DNA of 64,000 nt from Acinetobacter sp. ANC 5054. GTDB taxonomy: Bacteria; Pseudomonadota; Gammaproteobacteria; Pseudomonadales; Moraxellaceae. Shown piece after piece: positions 46,975-56,856 of the stretch (its first letter is position 1; each line of letters starts with the position of its first letter). Below the pieces are notes generated by a model. It was given only the letters and a program-made list of their open reading frames with translations, was not told where the DNA came from and did no database searches. The position numbers were made by a program, and so were the translations under genes. The DNA lies in the NCBI RefSeq assembly GCF_002135295.1, contig NZ_NEGG01000001.1, forward strand, positions 408,574-472,573, read 5' to 3'.

Positions 46975-48126
46975 TTATGGCTGAGTTCTCAGTGTTTCTC
47001 GATATGCCTTTAAACATGGAGAGAAAAATAAACTGCCGCGGTAACAGCCTAGTAGCGTTTTACTGATCACCATGAACCAAAGTGCACACAGCAACAATGC
47101 AAACACATTGCCACACATCGCAATGCTCTCTAACTGCGTTTGCGCAGCAAGTTTCATGACTGCGAGGGTAAATACGCCCAAAGGAAAAGTCATCGCCCAC
47201 CAACCCAAATTAAATGGTAAATCACGTAAATGTTTTAATGTGGTCAGTATCGCAATGCCCAACCACCAGAGTCCAAAACCCAGTAGGATCAATGCAACGA
47301 CTAGCCCACCCTGTTCTAGAATAGTTCCTAAACTTGCCATATCGATAGCGCCTAAAATTCGAGGAGCTTGTTCGCCGAGCAGCAATAGGGCCAATGCGCC
47401 TGTCCCAATCGGGCCGAGCGCTAACCAACTGCTGATCGCCATATCTTTGCTCGGTAGTTGATGCAAAGCTAAGCGCAGCAACAAAATCGTCAAGATGGCA
47501 AAGGCTGGAAGTACAGACATACCCCACAGTACATAACTGCCCAAGAGTATGTTCACGGCGTGGGCATCTGTGGGTAAATGCACCAATAACAATGCAGCTG
47601 AACTGGCCGCGACTTCACAAGCCACAATAGGCAATAACCAGACCGCCGTCATTCCCTCGAGTGCATGTTGCTGACGACTAAACATGAAAAATGGCACCAA
47701 CCATGCAATAGCCACTGCCATCCCGACATCGACGTACCACAAGTATTCCACCCAACGCAGAATATCCGCTTGATAACTTACCCCGTATAGGTCACTTCCA
47801 AATTTTAATGCGCCATTTAACAGCGTTGCCAAGGCCATTGGAATTGCACCCAAAAATAAACACATCACCGGATGCTGAAAAATTTGCTTAGCTTCCTTTG
47901 GAAAAAGAATCCAACGGCAGATGTACAACACACTAAATAAGATGAAAACCGCCACATTGACTTGCCAAAGCGATGCGCCCAATGACCACATCCATACTGC
48001 GCCAAACGGCAATTCTGGTAAAATCAGTGCCACCACACCGGTACCCATGACCACGGTGAACCAGTTAGGGGTAAAATGACGAATCAGGTCTTGTTTGTGC
48101 TGCAGTTGATAAAAAGGCATTTTCAT
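46975..48126 (-). CDS. TDT/TehA-family transporter
   Basis: A 383-residue membrane protein with about ten segments. The start NWFTVVMGTGVVALILPELPFG matches the tellurite-resistance/dicarboxylate transporter (TDT) family, which includes TehA, plant SLAC1, malate Mae1 and fungal sulfite exporter Ssu1. The sequence gives no clue to the substrate. Position near the sulfonate operon makes sulfite export possible, since SsuD yields sulfite, but the two loci are more than 3 kb apart with other genes between. Confidence 0.78.
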   Translation of the reverse strand: MKMPFYQLQHKQDLIRHFTPNWFTVVMGTGVVALILPELPFGAVWMWSLGASLWQVNVAVFILFSVLYICRWILFPKEAKQIFQHPVMCLFLGAIPMALATLLNGALKFGSDLYGVSYQADILRWVEYLWYVDVGMAVAIAWLVPFFMFSRQQHALEGMTAVWLLPIVACEVAASSAALLLVHLPTDAHAVNILLGSYVLWGMSVLPAFAILTILLLRLALHQLPSKDMAISSWLALGPIGTGALALLLLGEQAPRILGAIDMASLGTILEQGGLVVALILLGFGLWWLGIAILTTLKHLRDLPFNLGWWAMTFPLGVFTLAVMKLAAQTQLESIAMCGNVFALLLCALWFMVISKTLLGCYRGSLFFSPCLKAYRETLRTQP

Positions 48127-48335
48127 CGCATGATGCTCATCAAAATGGAATGCTTAGAGTTTAAACAACAATATAAATAAGAAAAATTGATTAATATTTA
48201 TTTTTAAAATCATTTTTATTGATAATAAATTCATCCCTGCATAAAAAAACTTGAGTAAAAACACAACAACAAGACGAACGCAGAAGATTATGGCAATATA
48301 TAGCCCTTAAACATTTTCAACGATTTGATTCGCCC

Positions 48336-49337
48336 ATGAAACTGCTCCGCCTGAATGCTTTAGCGTCGAATACGCTACCTGACAAAACTGCCGTCACCAT
48401 CGGTAATTTTGACGGTGTGCATTTGGGTCATCAAGCCATGATTCAGCAGCTCAAATCCGTTGCAGCACAGCAGAATCTTAAGACTGTGGTGATGATTTTT
48501 GAGCCGCAACCGCTTGAATTTTTTAAAGCGTATGAAGCACCTCCACGTATTTCATCCTTACGTGAAAAAGTTGAATATTTAACAGAACTCGGTGTGGACT
48601 ACATTGCCGTTGCCAAATTTGACAATGCTTTTCGTAGTTTGAGTGCAGAAGATTTCGCGCAAATCTTAAAAGAAAAACTCAATGCGTCTGCCTTAGTCCT
48701 TGGCGATGATTTCCACTTTGGTAAAAACCGTCAGGGCAATAGTGAGTTTTTAGCCAATTATGGTTTTCAGGTCACCAATTTAAAGACCATTGAATCTGAG
48801 GGCGAACGCGTCAGTTCGACCCGTATTCGTCAAACCCTGCAAGCCGGTGATTTGGCACTGGCGGCAAAATTATTAGGCCGCCCCTACAGCATCACAGGTC
48901 GTGTGCAATATGGCGACCAAATTGGTCGTACCATTAATTTCCCGACCATTAATGTGCGTTTAAACCGCCATAAACCGTGTTTAAACGGTATTTATGCGGT
49001 CGATGTGGTCTGCGAGACCACCTCCCTCCAAGATAAAGTAAAGTCCGAGCATTCTGAAAAAATCGGGATTGCCGGTTATGCCCCTACTGCGCTGTTTGGT
49101 GCAGGTCATGTGGGCACACGTCCAGCCATTAAACAGGTCCATCCAGAGTGGCGATTAGAAGTACATTTTCCAAATGTTTCTGCTAATCTGTATGGCCTGT
49201 TAATGCGGGTGACGTTCTTGAACTTTTTACATGGCGAAAAGGACTACCCTTCGCTTGAAGCACTGAAAGCAGGAATTGATGATGATGTAGAAAAACTCCT
49301 TGAGTTTCGACACAGTAACCCTCATTTTCCGTTTTAA
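48336..49337 (+). CDS. ribF: Bifunctional riboflavin kinase / FAD synthetase
   Basis: Makes FMN and FAD from riboflavin. The 333-residue protein has an N-terminal FAD synthetase domain (TIGNFDGVHLGHQAMI with the HxGH motif; VLGDDFHFGKNRQG; SSTRIRQTL) and a C-terminal flavokinase domain (LGRPYSITGRVQYGDQIGRTINFPTINV...NGIYAVDV). Length is slightly above average because of a loop near residue 230. It stands ahead of ileS-lspA-fkpB, an order conserved in gammaproteobacteria. Confidence 0.96.
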   Translation: MKLLRLNALASNTLPDKTAVTIGNFDGVHLGHQAMIQQLKSVAAQQNLKTVVMIFEPQPLEFFKAYEAPPRISSLREKVEYLTELGVDYIAVAKFDNAFRSLSAEDFAQILKEKLNASALVLGDDFHFGKNRQGNSEFLANYGFQVTNLKTIESEGERVSSTRIRQTLQAGDLALAAKLLGRPYSITGRVQYGDQIGRTINFPTINVRLNRHKPCLNGIYAVDVVCETTSLQDKVKSEHSEKIGIAGYAPTALFGAGHVGTRPAIKQVHPEWRLEVHFPNVSANLYGLLMRVTFLNFLHGEKDYPSLEALKAGIDDDVEKLLEFRHSNPHFPF

Positions 49338-49401
49338 TCCCCTATTTATTTAATGTAAAACGCGTCAGTCGATCGGCTGATAAATTTGGAAGATAACTTG
49401 C

Positions 49402-52248
49402 ATGAGCGATAAGCAAACTCCTGAAAATGCAGTGGATTATAAAGCCACGCTAAACCTCCCAGGTACTGAATTTGCGATGAAAGCAAATCTCGCAGTACGT
49501 GAAGCGAAATGGTTAGAAGAGTGGTATGCCGACAACATTTATCAGCAGATTCGTGCATCGCGTATTGGCAAGAAAAAATATGTACTTCACGATGGCCCTC
49601 CGTATGCCAATGGTCAAATCCATTTAGGTCATGCGGTCAATAAAGTCCTCAAAGACATCATCATCAAAAGCCGTGTGATGGATGGTTTTGATGCACCGTA
49701 TGTACCGGGTTGGGACTGTCACGGTCTTCCAATTGAGCTGAAAGTTGAAGAAAAAGTCGGCAAAGTAGGCGTGAAAGTAGATGCCTCTACTTTCCGTAAA
49801 GCATGTCGTGAATATGCTTACACACAAGTCGAATTACAAAAGAAAGACTTCGTACGTATGGGTGTGTTTGGTGATTGGGATCATCCTTACCTGACCATGA
49901 ACTTCAAACAAGAAGCGGACATCGTGCGCTCGCTAGGTGCAATTGCCAAAGCAGGTCATATCGAACCTGGTCTAAAACCAGTGAACTGGTGTTTGGACTG
50001 TGGTTCTGCACTTGCAGAAGCTGAAGTTGAATATGAAGATAAAAAATCAGATGCGATTGATGTCGGCTTTACTGTTGTAGATCTTGCCGATTTATCTGCC
50101 CGTTTAGGTGTCACTGTTAGTGATTCAACAGATATCGTGATCTGGACCACAACGCCTTGGACTTTGCCTGCCAACCAAGCGGTTGCACTGCATGCAGAGA
50201 TTGAATACCAATTGGTTCAAGCGACTGGCGAAAACAAAGTTGCACAAAACCTGATTTTAGCTAAAGACTTGGTTGAATCTGCAACTGAACGCTACGGTTT
50301 TGAAGCATTTACCGTATTGGCTGATTTTGTCGGCGCAAAACTTGAAAATCTACAGTTACAACATCCACTGATTACAGATCGTCAAGTCCCTGTGATTTTA
50401 GGTGAACACGTCATTGCAACCAGTGGTACAGGTGCAGTACATACCGCGCCAGGCCATGGTGTGGACGATTATAAAGTTGGCTTACAGTACAACTTAAAAG
50501 TGGATAACCCAGTCGGCGGTAACGGTGTGTATTTACCGACTGCACCGATTTTTGCGGGCGAGCACATTTATAAAGCCAATCCAAAAATCATTGCGGCTTT
50601 AACTGAAGCGAACAAACTTTGGGCACATGTGGTGATTAAACATAGCTATCCACATTGCTGGCGCCATAAAACACCGATTATCTTCCGTGCAACACCGCAA
50701 TGGTTCATCAGCATGGATGCGAAAGGTTTACGTCAAGGTGCATTGAACGCGATTGAAAATGACATCAGCTTCGTACCCGATTGGGGTAAAAACCGTATCC
50801 AATCGATGATTGAAGGTCGTCCGGACTGGTGTATTTCACGTCAACGTACTTGGGGCGTGCCAATTCCATTCTTTGTACACAAAGATACCAATGAATTGCA
50901 CCCACGTACGCCTGAATTGATTGAAGAAGTGGCTAAACTGATCGAGCAAGAAGGTATTGATGGTTGGTATAACCGCGATGCAAGCGAGTTCATCGGTGCA
51001 GATGCGGAACAATATAATGCTGTTCGCGATACGCTAGACGTTTGGTTCGACTCTGGAACAACACACTACGCAGTGCTTCGTGAGCGTGAAGAGTTAACAG
51101 ATCCAGCAGACTTGTACCTTGAAGGTTCAGACCAACACCGTGGTTGGTTCCAGTCTTCATTGTTAACGTCTATGGCGATTAACAACCGTGCACCGTACAA
51201 AGGTTTATTGACGCATGGCTTCGTTGTAGACGAAAAAGGCCGCAAAATGTCGAAGTCAATTGGTAACGTGATCACACCACAAGACATCATTAAAGACATG
51301 GGTGCGGATGGTCTACGTTTCTGGATTGCTTCTGCGGATTACCGTTATGAAATGACTGCGGGTAAAGAAATCTTTAGCCGTGCATCTGATGGTTACCGTC
51401 GTATCCGTAATACTTTACGTTTCTTGCTGGCCAACTTGAATGGCTTCAAACCATCAACAGATGCATTGCCAGTGGATCAATTGATCGCGCTTGATCAATA
51501 CATCTTGCAACGTGCTGCTGACGTACAGAAAACTATTCAACAAGCCTATGAAGAGATGAACTTCCACATTGTCACTAGCGCTTTGACAAACTTCTGTATT
51601 AACGACTTGGGTGGTTTCTACCTCGACATCATCAAAGACCGTCAGTACACCACGAAAGCGGACTCAGCAGCGCGTCATTCTGCACAAACTGCGTTGTATC
51701 ACTTGGTACAAGCCTTTGTGCGTTGGATGGCACCTATCTTGACCTTCACTGCGCAAGAAGCTTGGCCACTGATCCCAGAACAATCTGAGAAATATGTATT
51801 CACGGCTGAATGGTACGACATTCCAGTAGCATCAACTGCGAACATCATTTCTGAAGAACAATGGCAAACTTTAATCGCCGTTAAATCTGCGGTGAATAAG
51901 CACATTGAAGCTGCACGTAATGCGAAATTGGTGGGTTCTAACCTATCTGCCAAAGTTGAACTTTGGGCCAATGATGAGTTGAAAGCTGTATTGGATACCT
52001 TAGGTGACGAACTGCGTTTCGTCTTGATCACTTCTCAAGTGATCGTGCATGCCTTTGATGAAGCTCAAGGTGAAGCATCTGACCTCGACGGTTTACGTGT
52101 AAAAGTATCGGCAGCAGATGGTGAAAAATGTGCACGTTGCTGGCATGTGCTTCCTGATGTAAATACACATCACGAACATCCAGGTCTTTGTTCTCGTTGT
52201 ATTATTAACCTTCCTACAGGTCAAGGCGAAGAGAGAAAATATGCCTAA
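49402..52248 (+). CDS. ileS: Isoleucyl-tRNA synthetase
   Basis: Class Ia synthetase, 948 residues, normal length. HIGH motif as HLGH in [17 protein letters not shown] (about residues 62-78), KMSKS in [10 protein letters not shown] (about 612-621), the CP1 editing domain ([15 protein letters not shown]) and the C-terminal zinc cluster [24 protein letters not shown]. The gene overlaps lspA by 8 bp. Confidence 0.97.
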   Translation: MSDKQTPENAVDYKATLNLPGTEFAMKANLAVREAKWLEEWYADNIYQQIRASRIGKKKYVLHDGPPYANGQIHLGHAVNKVLKDIIIKSRVMDGFDAPYVPGWDCHGLPIELKVEEKVGKVGVKVDASTFRKACREYAYTQVELQKKDFVRMGVFGDWDHPYLTMNFKQEADIVRSLGAIAKAGHIEPGLKPVNWCLDCGSALAEAEVEYEDKKSDAIDVGFTVVDLADLSARLGVTVSDSTDIVIWTTTPWTLPANQAVALHAEIEYQLVQATGENKVAQNLILAKDLVESATERYGFEAFTVLADFVGAKLENLQLQHPLITDRQVPVILGEHVIATSGTGAVHTAPGHGVDDYKVGLQYNLKVDNPVGGNGVYLPTAPIFAGEHIYKANPKIIAALTEANKLWAHVVIKHSYPHCWRHKTPIIFRATPQWFISMDAKGLRQGALNAIENDISFVPDWGKNRIQSMIEGRPDWCISRQRTWGVPIPFFVHKDTNELHPRTPELIEEVAKLIEQEGIDGWYNRDASEFIGADAEQYNAVRDTLDVWFDSGTTHYAVLREREELTDPADLYLEGSDQHRGWFQSSLLTSMAINNRAPYKGLLTHGFVVDEKGRKMSKSIGNVITPQDIIKDMGADGLRFWIASADYRYEMTAGKEIFSRASDGYRRIRNTLRFLLANLNGFKPSTDALPVDQLIALDQYILQRAADVQKTIQQAYEEMNFHIVTSALTNFCINDLGGFYLDIIKDRQYTTKADSAARHSAQTALYHLVQAFVRWMAPILTFTAQEAWPLIPEQSEKYVFTAEWYDIPVASTANIISEEQWQTLIAVKSAVNKHIEAARNAKLVGSNLSAKVELWANDELKAVLDTLGDELRFVLITSQVIVHAFDEAQGEASDLDGLRVKVSAADGEKCARCWHVLPDVNTHHEHPGLCSRCIINLPTGQGEERKYA

Positions 52249-52780
52249 TCCACAAGAAAAAAAGGGCTTATTCCAATTCTACCCACACAATTTGGTGTGG
52301 GTGGGTTTATCCATTGTCGCGATTATTCTCGACCAATGGACCAAATGGATTGCAAGTACACATCTGAACTATGCAGACCCTGTACCTGTACTGCCCTTTT
52401 TAAATTGGACATTACTACATAACTATGGCGCAGCCTTTAGTTTCTTGTCCGATGCCGGTGGATGGCAACGTTACTTCTTTACTTCACTGGCAGGTTTAGT
52501 GTCTGTGATCTTTGTATTTTGGCTCATGCGTATGCCAAAAAACGTGAAAATTTTACCGATTGCCATCGCCCTGATTTTGGGTGGCGCAATTGGTAACTTG
52601 ATCGACCGTGTCAGCCTTGGCTATGTGGTCGATTTTATTCACGTGTATTACAACAACAGTCACTTCCCTGCATTCAATATTGCAGATAGTGCCATTACTC
52701 TGGGTACGATCTTGCTTCTTATCGATACGTTTTTCTTAGAAAAACACCGAATTCAGCGAGCGGAAGCGAAAAATGACTGA
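52241..52780 (+). CDS. lspA: Lipoprotein signal peptidase II
   Basis: Inner-membrane aspartyl protease that cleaves prolipoproteins after lipid attachment. The 179-residue protein has four membrane segments and the catalytic Asp residues in [16 protein letters not shown] and [11 protein letters not shown]. Overlaps ileS at its start and fkpB at its end by 8 bp each, so the three are tightly coupled. Confidence 0.96.
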   Translation: MPNPQEKKGLFQFYPHNLVWVGLSIVAIILDQWTKWIASTHLNYADPVPVLPFLNWTLLHNYGAAFSFLSDAGGWQRYFFTSLAGLVSVIFVFWLMRMPKNVKILPIAIALILGGAIGNLIDRVSLGYVVDFIHVYYNNSHFPAFNIADSAITLGTILLLIDTFFLEKHRIQRAEAKND

Positions 52781-53255
52781 TTTTATCAATCCCAACGAGG
52801 AAACTCGTATTGAAGCGGGCTCACAAGTTGCGCTTCACTTTTCTGTCGCAATTGAAGATGGCGTAGAAATCGACAACACCCGTAGCCGCGAAGAGCCTGT
52901 GAGCTTGGTGATGGGCGACGGTAGCTTATTGCCAGGTTTTGAAAAAGCACTTTTTGGTCTACGTGCCGGTGACCGCCGTACCGTGAGTCTTCCACCTGAA
53001 GACGCTTTCGGTCCGTGGAACCCTGAAAATGTGCAGAAATTTGATACTGTTAAATTCGATCCTGCACCTGTAGTTGGTCACATGATCGAGTTTGAAGACA
53101 AAGCCAAACAAAGCTTGTTCGGCGTGATTAAAACTGTGGGTGAAGACATCACCGAAGTGGATTTTAACCATCCATTAGCAGGTAAAAATATTACCTTTGA
53201 AGTCGAAATCTTCAAAGTGACCCCTGCGGGTCAGCAAGGTATTAAACTGATGTAA
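52773..53255 (+). CDS. fkpB: FKBP-type peptidyl-prolyl isomerase
   Basis: SlpA-type cytoplasmic prolyl isomerase and chaperone of 160 residues. Motifs: VALHFSVAIEDGVEIDNTRSREEPVSLVMGDGSLLPGFEKALFGLRAGDRRTVSLPPEDAFG and DFNHPLAGKNITFEVEIFKV; the insert-in-flap region lies between. The lspA-fkpB order is conserved in gammaproteobacteria. Start overlaps lspA by 8 bp. Confidence 0.94.
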   Translation: MTDFINPNEETRIEAGSQVALHFSVAIEDGVEIDNTRSREEPVSLVMGDGSLLPGFEKALFGLRAGDRRTVSLPPEDAFGPWNPENVQKFDTVKFDPAPVVGHMIEFEDKAKQSLFGVIKTVGEDITEVDFNHPLAGKNITFEVEIFKVTPAGQQGIKLM

Positions 53256-53281
53256 TCGATTCACGTTAATCGGTTCAAATT

Positions 53282-53306
53282 AAAGCGTCTTCGGACGCTT
53301 TTTTTA
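53282..53306 (+). terminator. Terminator of the ribF-ileS-lspA-fkpB region
   Basis: Eight-base stem AAAGCGTC/GACGCTTT with a TTCG tetraloop and T run, 26 bp after the fkpB stop. Confidence 0.85.
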
Positions 53307-53415
53307 TGCGGCTTTATTTTGTGATCCATTTCAATGGTGTCGATACATTTTCGATATATGCAAATTGTCGAATTCAGATTAATTTAATGCAAGACTTTAA
53401 AACAAAACGGGAAAG

Positions 53416-53961
53416 ATGATGAAATTGCAAATTATTGTGGGAAGTGTGCGTGAAGGTCGTACCGCGATTAAAGTGGCGAATTGGTTACTATCAGAAATTC
53501 AAAGCTATGACTACAGCACGGTTGAAACTGAAATTGTCGATTTAAAAGAATGGAACTTACCGATATTTGTGGGTGCACACCCACCATTAACTGGAATTTA
53601 TGATCAACCAAAACAACAAGATTGGGCTGACAAAATTGCATCAGGAGATGCCTTTATTTTTATTAGCCCTGAATATAACCATGGCTATAGCGCAGCCTTA
53701 AAAAATGCCTTCGATTACATTGGTAAAGAGTGGTCAGGTAAACCTGCAGCTTATGTGGGCTATGGTGCTACCAATGGTTCGCGCTCTATCGATCAGATTC
53801 GACAAGTCGGCACGCAATTGGGCTTAGTCGACACCAACTCAACCATTGAAATTCGTGACATTTTCGCACGTAATAAAGGCGAAACTTTTGAGCCAAATGA
53901 ATTTGATAGCAAAGCGTTGAAAGCTGCGTTCAAAAAACTGCTTCAATATGTCAGTGCTTAA
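53416..53961 (+). CDS. NADPH-dependent FMN reductase family protein
   Basis: A 181-residue flavodoxin-fold protein with the FMN phosphate site GSVREGRTAIKVANWL near the N-terminus and SPEYNHGYSAALKNAFDYIG with WSGKPAAYVGYGA (about 85-120). The family includes azoreductase, chromate-reducing and FMN-reducing enzymes; substrate is not settled. A role as reductase partner of SsuD at 41077 is possible but distant. The next feature downstream is the first GGA-hairpin sRNA. Confidence 0.82.
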   Translation: MMKLQIIVGSVREGRTAIKVANWLLSEIQSYDYSTVETEIVDLKEWNLPIFVGAHPPLTGIYDQPKQQDWADKIASGDAFIFISPEYNHGYSAALKNAFDYIGKEWSGKPAAYVGYGATNGSRSIDQIRQVGTQLGLVDTNSTIEIRDIFARNKGETFEPNEFDSKALKAAFKKLLQYVSA

Positions 53962-53983
53962 TTGCTGTGAAATTCAGCGATGT

Positions 53984-54001
53984 TGTACGCTAGAGCGTAC
54001 A
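53984..54001 (+). promoter_or_regulatory. GacA-box-like upstream site of sRNA 1
   Basis: TGTACGCTAGAGCGTACA: perfect dyad, 5 of 6 bases match in each half of TGTAAG-N6-CTTACA. Its centre is 65 bp upstream of the predicted start. The -10 is TATATT at 54046, 44 bp after the box. Confidence 0.7.
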
Positions 54002-54057
54002 AAATTTTCGGTTGTTTGCTGCTAGCTCACTTTTCGAATTCATCCTATATTGAAGAC

Positions 54058-54189
54058 ATACAGAGACAGGATGTCACTGAACATAAGACAACAATAATAA
54101 GTCAATAAGCAAGATGCTTAACGGTACGACAGGAGTTATACCGCTAGAAAGAATCCAAAAAGCCCCGACAGGATGTCGGGGCTTTTTTT
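54058..54189 (+). ncRNA. Rsm-type (CsrA-sequestering) sRNA candidate 1
   Basis: Predicted transcript of about 132 nt. First hairpin GACAGGATGTC at 54065 exposes GGA; the second, AAGCAAGATGCTT at 54107, has AGA in place of GGA; the third, 54123-54142, loops AGGA; the terminator 54161-54189 has CCGACAGGATGTCGG, again with GGA in the loop. CAGGATG is the CsrB repeat motif. CATACA at the predicted start is shared with copies 2 and 3. It lies between a reductase gene and a convergent peptidase gene. No open frame fits. Identification is by structure and promoter; function is inference. Confidence 0.72.
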
Positions 54190-54295
54190 ATGGCTGTATT
54201 AAACATAAAAGATTTCAACAAATACCAATCAAACCCCAAATGCCTTCACCATTTCAGATAAAGGCATCGACTGCGCAATTGAATTGCTCTTCAAA

Positions 54296-55585
54296 TTACT
54301 TTTTAGCGCTTTCCACAATTAAACGGGTCACCAAATATAAGCGTGGCACAATCGAATCAGTCAATATGAATTCAGCTTTGTCTGAATGCAAACCATCGCC
54401 AGACATGCCCATCCCTTCAATAATCGCGGCTTTTGAGCTTACCCCAGCAAATGCAGCATCCGTACCGCCGCCCCAAGCTGTGGTTTCCACTTTCATCGGC
54501 AAATTCAGCTCATTTTTATAAATCTGCTGAGCTGTTGCTGCCAATGCTTTGGCTTGAGCACTGGCTTCAAGTGGAGGACGACGCACTTCAAATTTCACAT
54601 CTACCTGACTTTCCGATAATTTCTTGGTTTTCACTTTTTGCTTTAAGGTTTTTTCGAGTTCCGCAAAATCCTGTGGTTTTAAAGAACGTGCATCGGCTTG
54701 AGCGGTCGCATGATCTGGAATCACATTACGCGTTTTACCTGCTGAAGCTACCGTCCAATTGAGCTTTAATCCTGTTTTAGGATTGGATAAATTCTCTAAC
54801 TGCTGAATTTGAAACGCCAATTCCGTGAGGGCATTCACCCCTGCTTCAGGTTTGACCCCTGCATGTGCACCACGGCCTTTAATATCCAAATAAGCTGCAC
54901 CAATACCACTGGTGGCAAGCATCAAGCTGCCATCCATCCCGCCTGTTTCAAAGGATAGCACCACATCCTGATTTTTAGCTGTATCCATAATCAACTGACG
55001 TGAACCCGGTGAACTGATTTCTTCATCACCGTTGATGAGTACGGTAATGGTGCCGTAATCTTGATATTTCAGTTGTTTCAGCATGTCCAAAACATGAATC
55101 ACTGCTGCGACACCTTGCTTATCATCCAAAATCCCTAAACCATAGGCTTTATTGCCATCTATACGAAACGGCTGCCCCTGTAATTGTCCCTTTTGATACA
55201 CGGTATCGTTGTGTGCCAGCATCATGATATTGGTCTTGCCTTTGCCCTTCAACACCGCTTGTACAATCGGCCCCGTCTGATCGGGTGCACCATCAAGCTT
55301 CATAATTTCTTTGGGCTGGATGATATTTACTTCAGCGCCCGTGGCTTTTAATTGATCTGCCACCACTTTGGCGATTTGATTTAATCCCTCAATATCCTTA
55401 CTGCCCGATTCAATATTGACCAGCGTTTTAAGGGTTTCCAAATAGCTCGCCTTCTGACTTTCAGCCATTTTTTTAATGTCTTGTGGAGATGCTGCCCAGC
55501 TTGCAGATGCACTCAGTGCCAGTGCACAGCCCAATGCCACATGTGGTTTTAAAGATTTGCTATTGTTTTTAACCGTTTTAAACAT
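54296..55585 (-). CDS. M20 metallopeptidase, glutamate carboxypeptidase-like
   Basis: A 429-residue secreted dizinc peptidase. The start at 55585 (MFKTVKNNSKSLKPHVALGCALALSASASWAA, signal peptide) has AGGGA 9 nt upstream; the ATG at 55594 lies too close. Zinc ligands and catalytic residues are visible: HNDTVYQKG (His), LGILDDKQG (Asp), INGDEEISSPGS (Glu) and GDGLHSDKAEF (His). It resembles CPG2-type carboxypeptidase G2, which removes C-terminal glutamate from folates and peptides. Precise substrate unknown. Confidence 0.86.
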   Translation of the reverse strand: MFKTVKNNSKSLKPHVALGCALALSASASWAASPQDIKKMAESQKASYLETLKTLVNIESGSKDIEGLNQIAKVVADQLKATGAEVNIIQPKEIMKLDGAPDQTGPIVQAVLKGKGKTNIMMLAHNDTVYQKGQLQGQPFRIDGNKAYGLGILDDKQGVAAVIHVLDMLKQLKYQDYGTITVLINGDEEISSPGSRQLIMDTAKNQDVVLSFETGGMDGSLMLATSGIGAAYLDIKGRGAHAGVKPEAGVNALTELAFQIQQLENLSNPKTGLKLNWTVASAGKTRNVIPDHATAQADARSLKPQDFAELEKTLKQKVKTKKLSESQVDVKFEVRRPPLEASAQAKALAATAQQIYKNELNLPMKVETTAWGGGTDAAFAGVSSKAAIIEGMGMSGDGLHSDKAEFILTDSIVPRLYLVTRLIVESAKK

Positions 55586-55733
55586 GAGTTCCATTCCCTG
55601 TACATTTTTTATGATGATTTTTTAATGTCTGATAAAATAGTTCACTATTCAATCAATTAATCGAAAAAATATGTAACGCTAAGCTTCTCCCCATCTAGCC
55701 CCATACAATCATTAAAATTCATCTATATGCTTT

Positions 55734-55751
55734 TGTACGCTTTAGCTTACA
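55734..55751 (+). promoter_or_regulatory. GacA-box-like upstream site of sRNA 2
   Basis: TGTACGCTTTAGCTTACA: left half TGTACG (5 of 6), right half CTTACA (6 of 6), N6 spacing. Centre about 65 bp upstream of the predicted start; the -10 is TATAAT at 55796. Confidence 0.72.
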
Positions 55752-55807
55752 TGTTGTGCCGACAATCCTGACTATGCTGAAAATTAGTTTCCTTTTATAA
55801 TGAGCTC

Positions 55808-55932
55808 ATACAAGACAGGATGTCTTAAATACAACAACAATAAACAATGCAGCAGGAAGCTGACAGGTAGGACAGGAGTTATACCTAGAATGAATACGAA
55901 AAAGCCTCGACAGGATGTCGGGGCTTTTTTTT
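55808..55932 (+). ncRNA. Rsm-type (CsrA-sequestering) sRNA candidate 2
   Basis: About 125 nt. Hairpins with exposed GGA: AGACAGGATGTCT at 55813, CAGCAGGAAGCTG at 55850 (loop AGGAA), GGTAGGACAGGAGTTATACC at 55866 (loop AGGA), and the terminator stem at 55903-55932 with CGACAGGATGTCG. The -10 TATAAT is consensus. It lies between the peptidase promoter and a convergent tautomerase gene. No coding frame of plausible size. This is the most regular of the four copies. Confidence 0.78.
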
Positions 55933-55994
55933 ATGTGCAATGATTTTTATTTAAAATGATTAACGCATCAATCCGTTGCCAAAAAGAATGTCTG

Positions 55995-56390
55995 TTAAAT
56001 ATCGACCTGAAAGCCTAAATCCACATCACAAGCGGCCTGCCCGCCACGTATGCCCCAATTTTCCAAAGGACTTTCACGTAAAGTAATGAGAATGTGATCT
56101 TCAGGAATACCAAAAGCCACTAAGTTTGTTACCAATTGTTGATATAACTTGCGCTTGGTTTCAAGCGTACGCCCTGAAAAACAATCTATGCTGATATGGG
56201 TAAATCGCTCTGGCTGAGTTAAATGATCAAACACATGAAAATGTTCGGGCTTATGCACCTGCAATCGCATATTGCGGTCATATGTTGGAAGTTGAAAACT
56301 CTGTTGTAGTGCATCAAAAACTGTATTCATCAGCTGTTGTTCTTGCTCTGCTGAATACTGCATGCGGATATCAATTTGTGTCGCAGGCAT
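55995..56390 (-). CDS. Tautomerase-superfamily protein
   Basis: A 131-residue protein with the catalytic Pro directly after the initiator Met (MPATQIDIRM), the hallmark of the 4-oxalocrotonate tautomerase superfamily; RLQVHKPEHFHVFDHLTQPERFTHISIDCFSGR and DHILITLRESPLENWGIRGGQAACDVDLGF follow. The length fits fused or long-type family members. Substrate not known. Confidence 0.75.
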   Translation of the reverse strand: MPATQIDIRMQYSAEQEQQLMNTVFDALQQSFQLPTYDRNMRLQVHKPEHFHVFDHLTQPERFTHISIDCFSGRTLETKRKLYQQLVTNLVAFGIPEDHILITLRESPLENWGIRGGQAACDVDLGFQVDI

Positions 56391-56453
56391 AGGCTCAATC
56401 CTTTGTTATTGTCATTTTTCTTTCATCATTATACGCATTGTGCTGCGCCTTTT

Positions 56454-56471
56454 TGTAGCGAAAAACTTACA
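56454..56471 (+). promoter_or_regulatory. GacA-box-like upstream site of sRNA 3
   Basis: TGTAGCGAAAAACTTACA: left half TGTAGC (4 of 6), right half CTTACA perfect, N6 spacing. The -10 is TATAGT at 56515, 43 bp after the box. Confidence 0.65.
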
Positions 56472-56526
56472 GTCGAAGCAGAATTTTCAGCTGTTCTGAA
56501 CAGGGTATTTTGCCTATAGTAAAACC

Positions 56527-56654
56527 ATACAAAGACAGGATGTCTTGCAATAAAAATAAATAATGCAAAACAGCAGGAACGCTGATCGGTATGACAGGAA
56601 TCATATCTTTAGAATGAATCTAAAAAGCCCCGACAGGATGTTTGGGGCTTTTTT
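56527..56654 (+). ncRNA. Rsm-type (CsrA-sequestering) sRNA candidate 3
   Basis: About 128 nt. GGA-loop hairpins: AGACAGGATGTCT at 56533, CAGCAGGAACGCTG at 56571, GGTATGACAGGAATCATATC at 56588 (7-bp stem) and the terminator at 56626-56654, whose stem carries CGACAGGATGT with GU pairs (TTTGGGG). Same CATACA start context as copies 1 and 2. Upstream of, and not overlapping, the TauD-family gene. Confidence 0.76.
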
Positions 56655-56856
56655 ATTGAAATAAACTATACAGATGGATATTCGTCGTAAAGTCGCAAAT
56701 TTTCAACAAAACTTACACCTATACAGCAAAACTGTACTTATAATTTATGCACGTTTTCAACAGACTATGCACTGGCTTCACAGCACTAAGTTCTGTAACC
56801 GCTTAGGGATTAAGCGATAACAATAAAAATTTAAAACATAGAATTAGGTACAACCT

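Noticed and set aside
54114..54521. Plus-strand frame running through the sRNA 1 terminator region into the peptidase gene
   Set aside because: It crosses the terminator hairpin and is antisense to the M20 peptidase; the RNA interpretation explains the conservation of this region.
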